64,000 nucleotides of DNA from Tulasnella sp. 424 (taxonomy: Eukaryota > Basidiomycota > Agaricomycetes > Cantharellales > Tulasnellaceae). The notes beneath the pieces were generated by a model that was not told where the DNA came from, ran no database searches, and saw nothing but the letters and a program-made list of their open reading frames with translations. Of this stretch, positions 12,371 through 24,275 are shown piece after piece. Location of the stretch: positions 372,001 through 436,000 of the forward strand of contig WSUB01000008.1 of the NCBI GenBank assembly GCA_019633425.1, read 5' to 3'. Made by a program: the position numbers and the translations under genes. How positions within the stretch are numbered: position 1 is the first letter of the stretch; the number at the start of each line of letters is the position of its first letter.

Positions 12371-13687
12371 TTATGCAGCGGCGGCGACAACGGGGGTGGT
12401 GGTGGCATCAGCGGGCTTGGTCTCTGCTGGCTTGGCCTCCTCGGTGGCAGCCGGGGCAGCGTCGAGGGGCTCGACGGGGGCGGGCTCAGCGATCTGAGGA
12501 GCGGCCTCATCGACCTTGGGGGTATCCTCAGCTGGCTTCTCCTTCTTGGAGGTCTTGGGCTTGAAGAGGTCGGAGACACGGGCAGACAGACGACGGCTGA
12601 CTTTCAGCTTCTTCTCCTCAAGCTTGGGGGATTTCTCCTCCTTCTTTTCTTCCTTCTTCTCCTCCTCAGCCGGCTTGACTTCCTCAGTTGCGGCGGGAGC
12701 GGGGGTCTCCTCAACGACAGGTGCAGGAGCAGCGGTCTCACTAGTCCAGAACGGAACGACGATCAGCTGTGTGAAATCCACTGCGAAGGCGGTAAGGACT
12801 CACGTTTCCTTCACCGGCTCGGCAACGGCAACGGGTTCCTCAGCCTTGGCTGGCTCCTCGGCAGCGGCCTCGGCGACAGGTGCAGGACTATCGTGCGAGA
12901 GTCCGAATTAATATTTGACGATCAGGGTGGCAAACACCGGCAAAACGCGACTCACGTCTCCTCAGCCTTGGCGGGCTCCTTGTCCTTCTTCGGGGACTTG
13001 GGCGACTTGGGTCCCTTCACCTTGTTGCCCTTGAAGGGAGCAAGGAGCTTGGAAAGGAGAGTGGGGCTGTCGGTTGTGAAAAAATAGGGGTAGGACAAGC
13101 GATTGAGTGCAACAGGTGCATCGAAAGGCAGTCAGAATTCAAATGCTCGTCAGCAACCTTGAGACTATCACGCCAGTAACGAAACATACAGTACAGACCT
13201 CTTCTTTCCAGTGTCTTCCTTTGCAGCCTCGTCCTTCTTTTCCTCGGTAGCAGCTTCAGCGGTGGCAGCCTCCTGTGTGGGAAATCGCGAAGGAGACGGC
13301 GAGGTTGAGTGTGAGGCTTGTGTTATGTAAGACGGCGAGCAAAATAAAGAAAACCTACAGCAACGGGGGCATCCTCAGTCTTGGAAGCTTCGGCAGGGGC
13401 CTCAGTAACAGCAGCGGCCTATTGGAAAGAAAAGGACAAGCGGAGGGATGAGTCTAGGGCTAGGGAGATAAGGAGGGACTAGAGGTCAAAGTACCTCAGC
13501 AACGGGCTCCTACGAAGGAGGTCAAAAAGAGGTTAGCTCGATTCGAATCACAAGACCACTAGAGTGGTTGAACCAAGGAAAGAAGACTTACAGCGGCCTT
13601 GGTCTCTTCGGTTTTAGTCTCGACTGGGGCAGGAGCCTCGACCTTCTCGACAACGGGAGCGGCGGCGGTAGCTTCGGTAGCAGACAT
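12371..13687 (-). CDS. Ala/Glu/Lys-rich low-complexity protein with basic SPKSPKK and RRLSARV segments
   Basis: The ATG is at 13687 (MSATEATAAAPVVEK), and about eight short exons join in frame to a stop at 12371. Much of the protein is Ala, Glu, Pro, Val and Lys. Two less repetitive islands stand out: SPTLLSKLLAPFKGNKVKG followed by PKSPKSPKKDKE (near 13065-12960), and KLKVSRRLSARVSDLFKPKT (near 12610-12550). Both look like amphipathic basic helices that could bind lipid or partners. The rest is probably disordered. Proteins of this composition recur in basidiomycetes without an assigned function as far as I know. The exons are unusually small (some about 15 nt) and start with GAG or GCx codons. 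The function is unknown. Confidence 0.75.
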
Positions 13688-15977
13688 TATGATTTGCTCG
13701 TGAAAGAGATGGAAATAAAGAGATTAAGAGGGCTAGAAGAAGGGGAAAAGGGACAAAAAGGAAAGAAGGGAATGGTCAGTCCAAGTTCGAACTAGTCGTG
13801 CAAAAGGAGTCTCCTGATCTGAATAGGGGATGGGACGGTGGAAGGGTGCAAATGGCGGTGGTGGATGGAGAAGACGAAGGATCGACTGGGACAGCGACAC
13901 ACCTTTGGGACCTTTGAAGGGAAGAGGAGGAGAGGGTGTGGTGGAAGGAGAGGCGTGAAGCAAGAGATGGGTTGAAGAAAACGGGAGGAGGGCGAGACGA
14001 GGGACTCGAACGAGACTTTATAAAACAAGAAGAGAACCCTTACTCTCAGCCTCTCAAACAAACAGCAACGCACAAAGCTTCCATCCAGGGGCTTCTCCCT
14101 CCCCCTCCGTCACATTCTCAATCCCCTCCGCCCCCCCATTGTTTGTTCGTCCTTTTTCTGCTCCTTCTTCTTTCACAACAACCAATTCATCTGCATGATA
14201 CGTAACTTTTTATAGTAATAAATAATACACTCGTCTGCCGCCTCCCCCTCCCGACGGGGCCAAGGGTCGGGGCGGGACAAGGTCCTTATCATGTTGTTTT
14301 ATTTTTTTACCCACTTGCAACCCGTCGTTTTGGCTTCAAACCCGACGGACCCATTTTATATTTTTTTTGTTTTGATCCTTCGATTCCCTTCAGCCCATTC
14401 ACATCAAGCAACCCCACCCCCTTCCATTCCATTTTACTTCCCTTCTTCCCCGATTCTCTGCTTCTTCCCCCCCCCCCTCCACGCCGCCGCAAAGTGATAA
14501 TTACACACGCCCGTCTTTCCCGTGCCACCCGCCTATCGACGCCCTTGGCACCGCCGTTCCCATCCGTCCGTTAGTCGGCTCGCCTATACACTTCCCCTTC
14601 ACAACCCGGGGTCATGGGTGAACTTAAGGCCCAAAAGGAGGCCAACCGGGGGAAAAAGGGATCATTTGGTTTCTAGGCCCTTCCTGGATCGAGAAGCAGA
14701 CAGCGAAAAAGGATTTTTTTTCAACTGAGGCGTGGGGACTGTGTTGTGATTGGGTGCCCAGAAACTTGGGATGCAGCGAAATTTCCTCCTCGCGTGCCCC
14801 GGACCGTTAGCCATCAATTGATCGCCCCTCCTTCGAGACCCTTGTCTTCGTCGACGCGGAACACAAACATAACGAGAAAAGCCATCCGAAGAAACAAAAA
14901 AACACGCGCGACGTTTCTCCCTCGGGACGTTTCATCAGTTGAAGCGGTCTTTGAAGAGGGGGCGTGACAAGTACTGTAAATCGGAGGTTGTGAGGTTTCA
15001 GCATGCATGACGTGACCCCTTATCCCCCGGTCTTCAATTGGCCGGGCCCTCTGCCGCACACAAGCAAATACCGGGAACGTCTTAATCCTACTCTCTGTGG
15101 CAGTTGAGCACGATCTCCACTTTCCTCCTATGTTCGACACAAGTCAGAATAAAGGTACGTGTCGTAACCTTGCTGTGCCTCTTGCAGCGTTGGCAAATCG
15201 CTTGCACCACTCGAAACTAGACTCATAATCCCTGCTTCTGAGTCTTTTGAACTCCTCTTGTCTCTCCTTTGCATCATCACTCAAACATAAAAATGTATAC
15301 TTCTAGTGAGCACTTTGACGAACCGATGGATAGGCTGTCCTGTGGAGAAACCCGCTCTACGGCCGTTTGCCGCATCGATAGCAACTGCTGTCAAAACCAC
15401 TCAACCCCACGTCCTTTTGTTCTTCACCTCCACCAAGCGCGTTTGACACTAGTAGTTCATCTCAGCTCCTCGACTCGCTTAATTCCGTAGCGAGCATATG
15501 GTACGCTTTCAGATGACTATCCGGAATTGTGCGGACTTCCGATCATTTCATGTACTCGGCGATCGTTCGGGTCTGTGCACTAGGTCAACATTTCACAGAC
15601 CATCCCTCCGGAATTCGAAATCACTTTCATTCCGCCCTCTGAGACATGTCAGCATATTTTTATACGCCTCTAAATAAAAACCGACCAGCTCCATAAATAG
15701 ACACGTGCGCAGCGTGTTTTAGCCAAGTCCTTGTCTGAACAAGCCAATAGCCATTCCATTGTGGGACCCTGATGACGCCCTTGGAGGTCTATGTCTCCAC
15801 TGCGGACGCACAACGACGTACATACCCCACCTGCACCGCCCCATCCTACGACATATACCCTTTGTTTTTATCTAGACTAGAAGAACGATCTGACTCTTGA
15901 AAAGCTCCAGAGACTCCCTCTTCATCCCAAGCTAACGTACTCTCGACGAACGAACGAAACGCAGCCGACCCCAAATA
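13688..15977. other. 2.3-kb divergent intergenic region, pyrimidine-rich near 14.1-14.5 kb
   Basis: This lies between two divergent genes. The stretch 14090-14500 is rich in C and T on the plus strand, with C runs at 14469-14478 and near 14130. A TATA-like ATAAATAATA is near 14217. From 15690 to 15960 the sequence looks like the leader of the PalI-type gene. No coding frame here is convincing. Confidence 0.5.
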
Positions 15978-17074
15978 ATGTTTGAACGATTTGGAACGCC
16001 TCTTCTATTCTTCATCGCATGGCTCTTCCTCCTTCTGGTTACGCTGAGCGTACCAATCATCAAGAGTCTTAATCTGTTCCACATCAATGCGAACGTCAGC
16101 GTTGGTGTTAGCATTGCGACCGCGACTGCCAAAGTAGCGATCAATTATGGCATTTTTGGGTACTGCACCTCCGCGTTGAACATCCAGTGAGTACCGTATC
16201 TGCTTTCATTTGGTCATGAGAGAATAGCCTTTTACCTTTCGATTGAGAGCAATACATGAACGCTGACCGTTGTGTCTTTTCGACGCCCCACCCAACAGAG
16301 CAGGTCCATTCAGCGAGAACTCCCCAGCTGAATGCTCACCCAAGAAACTTGGCTACACGATCGACCCAACAGTTCAAAAGCTGCTATCTGCAGTGTGCGT
16401 ATTTCCCTTGCTCGTTCCTCTAAAATTCAGCGATTTTAATTTCAACCGGGTCCCAAATTTCTCCAGAAATGCAGACGACCTCGTTGACGTCATAAACAAG
16501 GCCCTTACTTTCGTTCTAGTATTGCACCCTATTGGTAAGTAAAGACAGACGCGCCTCTGAAAATATGCGCAAGATCGTTGATAATTTCGTTCTTTAATCG
16601 TACCACTGTCCTCTAGCTTGTGCTTTCACGTTCATCGCCCTCCTGCTCGCCCTCCTCGCCGCATTCCGCGCCAACGTCTCGAAATCCCGCTTCCCCTCTA
16701 TTGCCGCATCGGCATTCGGCGTCTTCGCAGCTCTCCTCACCACAATCGTATTCATCGTCGACGTCGTCTTCGTCAGCATCGTCAAGTCCAAGCTCAAGAA
16801 TCACACCGACGGTGCCGCCACGGCCAATTACGGTGCAGCGGTCTGGCTGGTCCTCGTCGCCGCGCTATTGCTTTGGGTGGCGAGCGTTTTAGCTTGCTGT
16901 GGCGTGTTTAGGACTAGGCGTGCTAGGTGAGTATTGGTGGTGCTTATACCCATAATTCAATTATTGGGTATAGCACGACGAAAAAGAGTTTTAGGAGGAT
17001 TTTTACTAATGCATTCTTTGACGGCACCGTTACCCGGTATCTATTCCAGGCGAGCTGAGGCCGAAAAGTATTGA
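15978..17074 (+). CDS. SUR7/PalI-type four-transmembrane membrane protein
   Basis: Five exons join to a protein with four predicted membrane spans. TM1 is LLFFIAWLFLLLVTLSVPI near the N-terminus. An extracytoplasmic loop with paired Cys (FGYCTSALN, then AECSPKKLGY) follows. TM2 begins ACAFTFIALLLALL, TM3 covers AASAFGVFAALLTTIVFIVD, and TM4 is AAVWLVLVAALLLWVASVLACC. The tail is short and Arg-rich and ends RRAEAEKY after an intron that splits an Arg codon; the TGA is at 17072-17074. This arrangement is that of the SUR7/PalI (Rim9) family, whose members act at eisosomes or in ambient-pH sensing. The short tail argues against the long-tailed PalI itself. Which branch it belongs to cannot be decided from the sequence alone. 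Confidence 0.8.
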
Positions 17075-17961
17075 ATCTAAACACCGAAGCGATGGCAACG
17101 GGGAGAGCGAATACCCCTTAAACGAGTAATCAAGCGCCCAACAAACGCAAGATACCTTAACCCTCGAACCAAGATTATAACTCGCATCGGATCTCAACAC
17201 AACCTTTTCCTTTCCCAACTGTATCAATTTTCATCTTGTCACGGCCCTCCTCGCAGAATTCTCGCTGCCATACACGACGGACTAGTCCCCTTCTTAATGT
17301 ATACCGTAGCCTTCCCCCAACCCCCTATGGATACCTCGCTTGTCTATTATAGTTCATAAGCGCAGCCCTTAATCAAGATTTTCTGGAACCTTCGTACTCT
17401 GTCGGCTTGGATATCCCAAGGCAAAAGAGAAAAAGCAGCGCAAAAGTCACGCCACTTGTGCGATTCGTGGGATGCTATGCTTATCGGGAAGCGGGTTTCA
17501 AGGCCTGTAGGTCTCATGACGTGCCGAGTCCAAGAAACCCGCCATTAAGCGATTCATATCGTCACTCAAGATTCACTGCACTTAAAATCCGATTGGATTG
17601 TCGAATTTGACATGGGAAAAACTGGGGTGTCAGAAAAGAAAACCAAGCGGCACCCTTCCCTTATCCTTATCTCCGATGTACGGAAGCCGAGGGTATATTT
17701 TGAGTTGCGAAGGGTGAAAGTGGAGGGGTCATAGGTTCCTGTATTACTATTATGAACGCTTGTCGGATAGTGGCGAAATTTGGAACAAGAGCGATGATAC
17801 GTCCCATGATCCCGGTAAGCGGTTCTCCGCCAATTCCAAATGGTCATGAGATTATGCTTTTGACGTCGGTCCCGTCATACTTGGGTGCCAACCTGAGCTT
17901 CGCGCATTCGAACCCAGAGACCTCCCTAGAATCGACAGTTGCCCGACAGAAAGGATTTCCC
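17075..17961. other. Convergent intergenic region between PalI-type gene and P450-1
   Basis: It holds 3' flanks of both neighbours. The only structured element is the block at 17891-17930 that is repeated downstream of the second P450. No gene is supported. Confidence 0.5.
17891..17930 (-). repeat. Conserved P450 3'-flank element, copy A
   Basis: The core at 17904-17930 matches 26 of 27 bases of copy B at 21247-21273, and a further ACCTGAG match lies just outside in both. Copy A begins 32 nt downstream of the P450-1 stop codon. On the minus strand it reads CTGGGTTCGAATGC, which resembles a tRNA B box, but no tRNA fold surrounds it. Confidence 0.8.
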
Positions 17962-20359
17962 TCAGTTTCCACCCAATAGCCTCAGTAGACTCTCGGGTAC
18001 ATCCGCACTCACTTTCAAGAACATGGTCAAATGCGCTTTCGGGTGGACCTTCTCCATCGGCTTTCTCATTCTGCCTTTTTTCCATTCGGGAGGCGGTAAG
18101 CTACCCGGTGGGTACGAATCCGGACTGAATTGGATATCATCAAAGGCCTGCAATAGCCGGATTACGAAGAACGAGGCTTCGTTCATTGCGAACTATTTGA
18201 CGGCGGCCAATGCTTTAGTTCAAGGACACGCGGAAGCGAATTGAACGACGGGACCGGTAGCCTACACACCTGTTGGCCTAAGCAGATTCTAGGTCCACCG
18301 TGGAATGGCAGGTATATGAAAGGATTGGCCAAATAATATTTCTTGTGCCTCTCATCCAGCCACCGATCGGGGTCGAATTGCAGGGCGTCGGGTCCCCACA
18401 GGTCGCTCCGTCGATGCAACCCGATTGTGCTCCAGATTGTGCTTCATGACGAAGGTCAAGAAATAAGGATCAAGATCAACACGCGCCGCCCTCGCATAAG
18501 CCGAAAATGACTTCTTACGTGACTCCTTTGGGGATATAGTATCGGGTTCCATCCTCACCTACCCAGATCGAGCTCTCCTTCGCTTGTCGAATGTTCCCAG
18601 GAATAGAAGGCATCAGACGAAGTGTTTCTAGGCGGCAAGAACAAGACGGTCGATTAGCAAGTAAATCTCGTGCTCGACGAGCGAACCTCATCTTACCATT
18701 GATGACTGCTCGAAGGTATTTCATGTCCCGGACTTGTTCAAAGCTAGGCAATGGATTGGCCGGGCCCACGACATCGAGAACTTCTTGGCGGAGTCGGGTG
18801 AAGATCGACCGGTTTTCGGTGGCGAGGAAATAGAATATCGCCGTTATGGCGTGAGCAGTCTGGATGTGACGGAGGTAGACAGGTTAGACCGCATGTGCGA
18901 GCTGGGGGAAAGCCAACTTACGGTATCTCGGCCCGCCAAAAGGATATTCAATATCTCGTCTCGGATAATATCTCGGTCTACATATTGGTGGTTAATTATC
19001 ATGTCAACCCCAGCGAAAGCTCAGCTACGCACCATTAGTCGCAGCAACTAAATGCTTGAGTAAAGTGCTCTCATCATCTTCTGCGGCACCGCTTTTCTTC
19101 TGGTTAATGGCCTCATCGACGATTGGATTCAAGTACTCGTAAATGGCCTTCATGTGCGGCCGACTGGGATCCCCTTTGAGCTCCCAGAGTGGCCAATTCC
19201 CTCCAGCGTTCAACCGGAACGCGCATACGTACAGCGCGCTAGTGAATGCTCGAACAAACCCACTTTCTGTGTCCGTCCCATCTGCTGTTGCGTTTCCTGG
19301 TAAGGGAAGGGGTGACGACATGGAATCGACAGAGCGACCGAACAGGAATTCGGTAGCCGAATCCATCGTAAGGCGACCAGCGATGTCCTATTGAGCGCAC
19401 GTCGATCATCACCAATCCAGTCGACCCAATCCGGTAGCGCCGGAGCTCACCTGCAGGTCGATGGCTTTCCCTGTCGAGCAGCGCTTCTTGATTAATTCTA
19501 CTGCGTGATCCGAATGCTTCTTGAAAATTTCAAAGTCTGCGATGCGTTCACGAGAGAAGAAGGGGCGGGTCATATTGCGATGGAACTTCCACATCTCGCC
19601 GTCTGAGTTGAACACGCCCGAGCCTGACAAATCGTTAAATTAAAGGTGACACTTATGAAGTCTTTAGGAGAGAACGAGAGTCACTAACCAAGTACACCGT
19701 TGGTTGCCTTGTGAAACGCCTCGCCTAGAAAGTCAGGCAAGAAAGCGGTTAGCAATGTCGTCGACACAGGGTAGCTGGCAAAAGCTTACCTTTCTCCCAG
19801 AGATGGAAGTCCGTCGCCATAATACGCTTTATGTCGTTTGGGTTGAAAGTGATGATCTAAATAAAGGAGAGTGTAGTGAACTCATCATGCTTTAAGCCGC
19901 ATCCTTCGCGCTTACGATATCTTGTCCCAGTAATCTCATGTTATACAGGTAACCATTTTCTACTGAGAGGTCCGATACAACCTGTCCCGCATACTCGTTA
20001 TCGATGCTTTTCATTGATCTAATCAGGATGTCCAGGCCTCCTGGCCATTTACTCTTGGCGACCGGGACGGGAACCGCGTTCAACTTCCACATTTCGTATT
20101 GCTGCCGCAAGCTCTGCCATAGTCCCTTGCCAAAAACGATTACCAGCGAGCCGGCGAGAGAAGATACGATAAGAGCTGAAGGTGTTAGAAGCCACTGCGG
20201 GACGGCCGGGATAGAAATACCAGCGGGGATGGAGAATGGAATGAGCGTTTGGTTTTTATGTAGTTGGTCGAGGATCAAGATGAGCGCCGGAGGGGTGACA
20301 AGTTTGGGAGCGATAGTCGAGAAGACAAAGGATACGCCTGGGCTGAGAAAGGCTGGCAT
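17962..20359 (-). CDS. Cytochrome P450 monooxygenase 1, CYP63-like
   Basis: An ER-anchored heme monooxygenase, probably acting on fatty acids, alkanes or aromatic substrates as CYP63 members of wood-decay fungi do (inference by similarity). The start [19 protein letters not shown] matches its paralogue. A hydrophobic N-terminal region contains two possible membrane spans. Later landmarks are [20 protein letters not shown] (near 19625-19565), ATEFLFGRS, the I helix AGRDT/TAHAI (18924, split by an intron), [15 protein letters not shown] with the ExxR pair (Glu codon split by an intron), DPDRW, and the heme-ligand loop [12 protein letters not shown] near 18300. The C-terminal exon runs to the stop at 17962. 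All catalytic motifs are intact across 10 or more exons. It lies 956 bp from its paralogue in the same orientation. Confidence 0.88.
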
Positions 20360-21315
20360 TCTGGATAGAACCTCGCCGTGTATGAGCGCCTCTTCGCGGT
20401 GCAGAGAGAGCCTCCCACTCACGTTGTCAGCCAATGAGATGCGACCAATTTCAAAGAGCCTTTATGGTGGTAAGCCCAGAGGTCTCTAACTGCGAATGTA
20501 CCACAAGCTGGCGAGTTGGGAACTTTTGAGACAGGAACGTGATTGTTGTTTCTTTTTTTTTTTAAAGCTGGCACCGGACGGCCTCCGATGGAATGCGCCG
20601 CAGCGCCACGGTGGCATGATTCCCGGCGGCCCTCGAGCAAACAAATGTTTCCGTGCCTTTTTTTCCTCAGACACCCGTTGCAAGTAACTACGAGGTGGCT
20701 GAAAGTCGGCCCTTTGGTGATTGGTTGTGAGCTTGCGAGAAGCCAAGGATCTCCAGAAGCTGACTAGCCTCCAGTGACATGACGGGCTTGGGTGCCGATA
20801 TTCTTCTACTGCGACCCAGATCGAATCTCTTGGCCGCCGCCGAAAGCGACGGAAAGCGATATGCGATTACGGCCAAGAGTGTAAGCTGGGGAGGCTGGGG
20901 ATGAGAGGAGCGGCGTATGGGTATTTAACATGTCGAAGATTGCCTCGGTATGGCCTCTTCGGTATCTCTAGATCTGCGGCATTCGAAATATGTAGCTCGC
21001 GGGACGACTCCACCTCACGGACACACACAGTTACCTCTGCAGAATGAATTATTTGGAAGATAGACATGGCTCTCTTAAGATGTGGCAAACTCGACGCGTA
21101 TTAGACATGCCTCTGAATAATGCATACTGGATCGTTTAGAGGGGCTCTAGGTACAGCTCGAGTGCCCTGCAAAGACGAGAAGACTCGAAGTCACCCACAG
21201 CCTCGGCCTTGTTAGGTGGCAGTAACCACCTGAGATTCATCGCGGTGCATTCGAACCCAGAGACCACCCTAGAGGAGAAGGAATTTGAGAGTTCGGTTAG
21301 CCCCTCTTACCACCC
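20360..21315. other. Spacer between tandem P450 genes
   Basis: This contains the promoter of P450-1 and the 3' flank of P450-2. A run of 12 T is at 20552-20563. Apart from 3'-flank copy B, no gene, repeat or RNA is supported. Confidence 0.5.
21228..21273 (-). repeat. Conserved P450 3'-flank element, copy B
   Basis: The partner of 17891-17930, beginning 43 nt downstream of the P450-2 stop. The 27-nt core differs from copy A at one base, although the surrounding non-coding sequence has diverged strongly. Confidence 0.8.
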
Positions 21316-23677
21316 TCAAGTTTCATTCTCGCCCACTTTGAAAAACATCGTAAGATGCGTCTTTGGCTGTAGTTTCTCCATCGGCTTGCGCAACTTTCCG
21401 CTCTCCTTCCACTCTGGAGGCGGCAAAGTGCCGTCTGGGTACGATTCTGGAGAGAACTGAATGTCATCGAATGCTTGCAAGAGTCGGGTGACGACAAAGG
21501 AAGCCTGGTTGAGTGCAAACTAATGACAGATTTGTGAAGGAGGGATGAGCATTCAGTTAAACAGAGGAAGCTTTGACCTACCTGCTGGCCCAAGCAGGTT
21601 CTGGGTCCACCATGGAATGGCAAAAATATAAACGGGTTTGACAAATAATACTTCTTGTTTCTCTCGTCCAGCCATCGGTCGGGATCGAATTGCAAAGCGT
21701 CGGGTCCCCAAAGCTCCTTCCGTCGGTGCAAGCCGATTGTGCTCCAGGCAACGCTGCAGCATGAGACCGCGGGTAAGATTGAAATACTGTCACAATGATC
21801 GAGAATTCGGAGCTCTTACGTGGCGCCTTTCGGGATGTAATACCGTGTCCCGTCTTCGCCAGTCCAAACGGAGCTCGCTGATGCCTGTCGGACGTTTGCA
21901 GGGACAGGCGGCATCAAGCGCAGCGATTCTATATAGCATAAAGTGGACCATCACATTGAGCAACCATCTTCGGAAGAAAGGGAGCCAAAAACGTTACCAT
22001 TAATTACCGCTCGGAGGTATCTCATTTCCTTGATTTGCTCGAACGTGGGTTGTGGGTCCGACGGGCCTACAACATCCAGAACTTCTTGGCGGAGTCGGTT
22101 GAAGATGGACTTATCTTCTGTGGCGAGGAAGTAAAGGATTGCCGTGATGGCATGAGCTGTCTGAGGGTTGTAATAAAGGTATGGTCAGTTTTAGGTGAAA
22201 AGGCGTCTCGCGATTGCCTCACTCCGTCCCTCCCAGCCAACAAGATGTTGACGAGCTCGTCTCTAATAAAGGTTCGATCTGCAGACATCGGTAAGAGACC
22301 TCGGCAACGATCGTAAACAAGAGGTATGCCGACGAACCGTCGATCTCAGAAGCCAAATGCCCGAGCAAAGTGGTGTGGTCCGTCTCCGAGTCTCCACCAC
22401 CCGCCTTCTTCTTCTCCCTGATCGCCTCGTCGACAATGGGGTCCAGGTAATCATAAATCACCTTCATGTGTGACCGAGTACGGTCTCCTTTGAACTCCCA
22501 AAGCGCCCAGTGTTCGCCGGCATTTATACGAAAGGCGCACACATCGAGAGCAGCCTTGAACGCACGAACGAACGCGTTCTCCCCATCCGTCAGGTCCCCC
22601 GATGCTCCGCCCGGCAAAGGAAGCGGCGATGACATGGAGTTGACAGAACGACCGAAGAGGAACTCAGTGGCTGAATCCATTGTAAGGCGTCCCGCAATAT
22701 CCTAGTGAGCGCATGTCGGTCAGCGAAGATCTAGTCGTCCGACTGGGACGCTTCGACCGCGAGAGCTCACTTGCAAGTCAATAACCTCTCCGGTCAAACA
22801 ACGCTGTTTAATCAACTCCACCGCATGATCTGAATGCCTCCTGAAGATCTCAAAGTCTGTCGTTCGCTCGCGAGTGAAGAAGGGCCGCGCCATGTTCCTG
22901 TGGAACTTCCAGAGCTCGCCGTCCGAGTTGAATATGCCCGAGCCTTGGAGCATGCGAATTCAATTATATAATCGGTGAAGTAATGAAGGAAGAAATTGGT
23001 GCACCGCTTACCGAGTACGCTCTTTGTAGGACTTTGGAACGGTTGGCCTGAACATACCGCTTTAGTGAATCGTCCAGGGCGAGAAAAGGATTCTAGGACG
23101 GCACCTTTCTCAAAGATTGTAAAGTCAGTCGCCAGGATTCGCTTGATATCATTCGGGTTCATAGTAACGATCTAGCGAGGGAGATTATCATTCGTCGATA
23201 GTGCGACAAAACGAGGTTTCCACCACCACTCACGATATGTTCTCCCAATAGCCTCAAGCAATACAGGTAACCATATTCCTCCGTGACATCATCCAGAAAT
23301 TGATAAGCATAGTCTTCGTCGTAGCTCTCCAACAACTTTTGTAGCACGTCCAGATTGCCAGGCCATTTTCCCCTCACAACCCGTACGGGCACCGCACCCG
23401 ACTTGTACATCTCGTATTGCTGGACCAAGGTTTGCCATAGTGCATTGCCGCAAAGACTCGCGAGTGTGCCAAGAAGGGAGGATATAATGAGTGCTGAAGG
23501 CGTTAGAAGCCACCGCGGAACAGGCGGGATGACAATCCTAGGTGGAAAAGAGAGTGAAAAGACTGTTTGAGTTTTCTGGAGCTGTTCGAGGAGAAGGATG
23601 AGGACTGGTGTGATGACAAGTTTCGGTGCAAAGGTCGAGAAGACATAGGAAATACCAGGACTGAAAAGCGCTGGCAT
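21316..23677 (-). CDS. Cytochrome P450 monooxygenase 2, CYP63-like, altered I-helix motif
   Basis: Paralogue of the gene at 17962-20359 with the same exon pattern. It begins MPALFSPGISYVFSTFAPK at 23677. Landmarks are [14 protein letters not shown] (near 23160), [35 protein letters not shown], the ExxR helix [39 protein letters not shown] and the heme loop FHGGPRTCLGQQ near 21600. The last exon ends MFFKVGENET, with the TGA at 21316-21318. At the I helix the sequence is AGRDG/TAHAI: the usual oxygen-activating Thr is replaced by Gly (codon GGA at 22223-22225, next to the intron donor). The rest of the protein is intact, with no stop or frameshift seen, so it is annotated as a gene, but its chemistry may differ. 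Confidence 0.87.
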
Positions 23678-24275
23678 CCTGACAGTTTGATACATGAGGT
23701 CCCTTCCACTACAGAATGAAGAACGCGTCCACTCACCTTTTCGCCTGTTGAATAGTGCAAGAGTCTCAGGTCAGCCGGCTCGGAGACTGTTTATGACAGA
23801 GTGGGGGGGTGAGCGGCGGATTTTGCAGACAGAGCGGGGAATGGAACGCGGGGCCGGTGGCTTGTCCAACCGCGAATTCTTGGCAGGCCAGAACAAACAG
23901 GACGTCATTCTGTCTATAAAGCGCTCTCTTGTTTTTAAGTAGAAACCATATGCATCGATATCGCAGAATGTGATGTTTACAGGACCGGAAGGATAATAAT
24001 CGCTTCGTCGGCTTTACTCCCCCTTGAGTATTTTTAGCGCGGTTCGCATTCTCCGCGAGCAGGCAGGGGCCTGGCACTTCGACTCTCTCAAAAGCAGATG
24101 GCTCGTCGAGGAACAAAACTCACGCGAGAAGAGTTTATAAAACACGTGGTGGCATTACGAGAGGTAGTAAACACATGTAAAAGTCCAAACGGGGGTATCA
24201 AGTAATTGGTCCTCTGCAGGTACGCAGTCTCGACAGGATGCCTATGAGTTTGCAACGCAGTAGGACTCAACAGGC
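23678..24275. other. Intergenic between P450-2 and PMP3
   Basis: Upstream region of P450-2 and 3' flank of the Pmp3 gene. Short frames on both strands show no domain. Nothing else is seen. Confidence 0.5.

Noticed and set aside
17896..17920. tRNA-like B box (GGGTTCGAATGC, minus strand) in the P450 3'-flank element
   Set aside because: The five bases on either side of the TTCGAAT loop do not pair and no A box or acceptor stem is present. The same holds for B-box-like matches near 9090, 11335, 12070, 31155, 33165 and 49257.
20359..20434. N-terminal extension of P450-1 back to 20434
   Set aside because: The extension opens with TTG, not ATG, and the paralogue starts at the equivalent of the MPAF Met, so 20359 is the better start.
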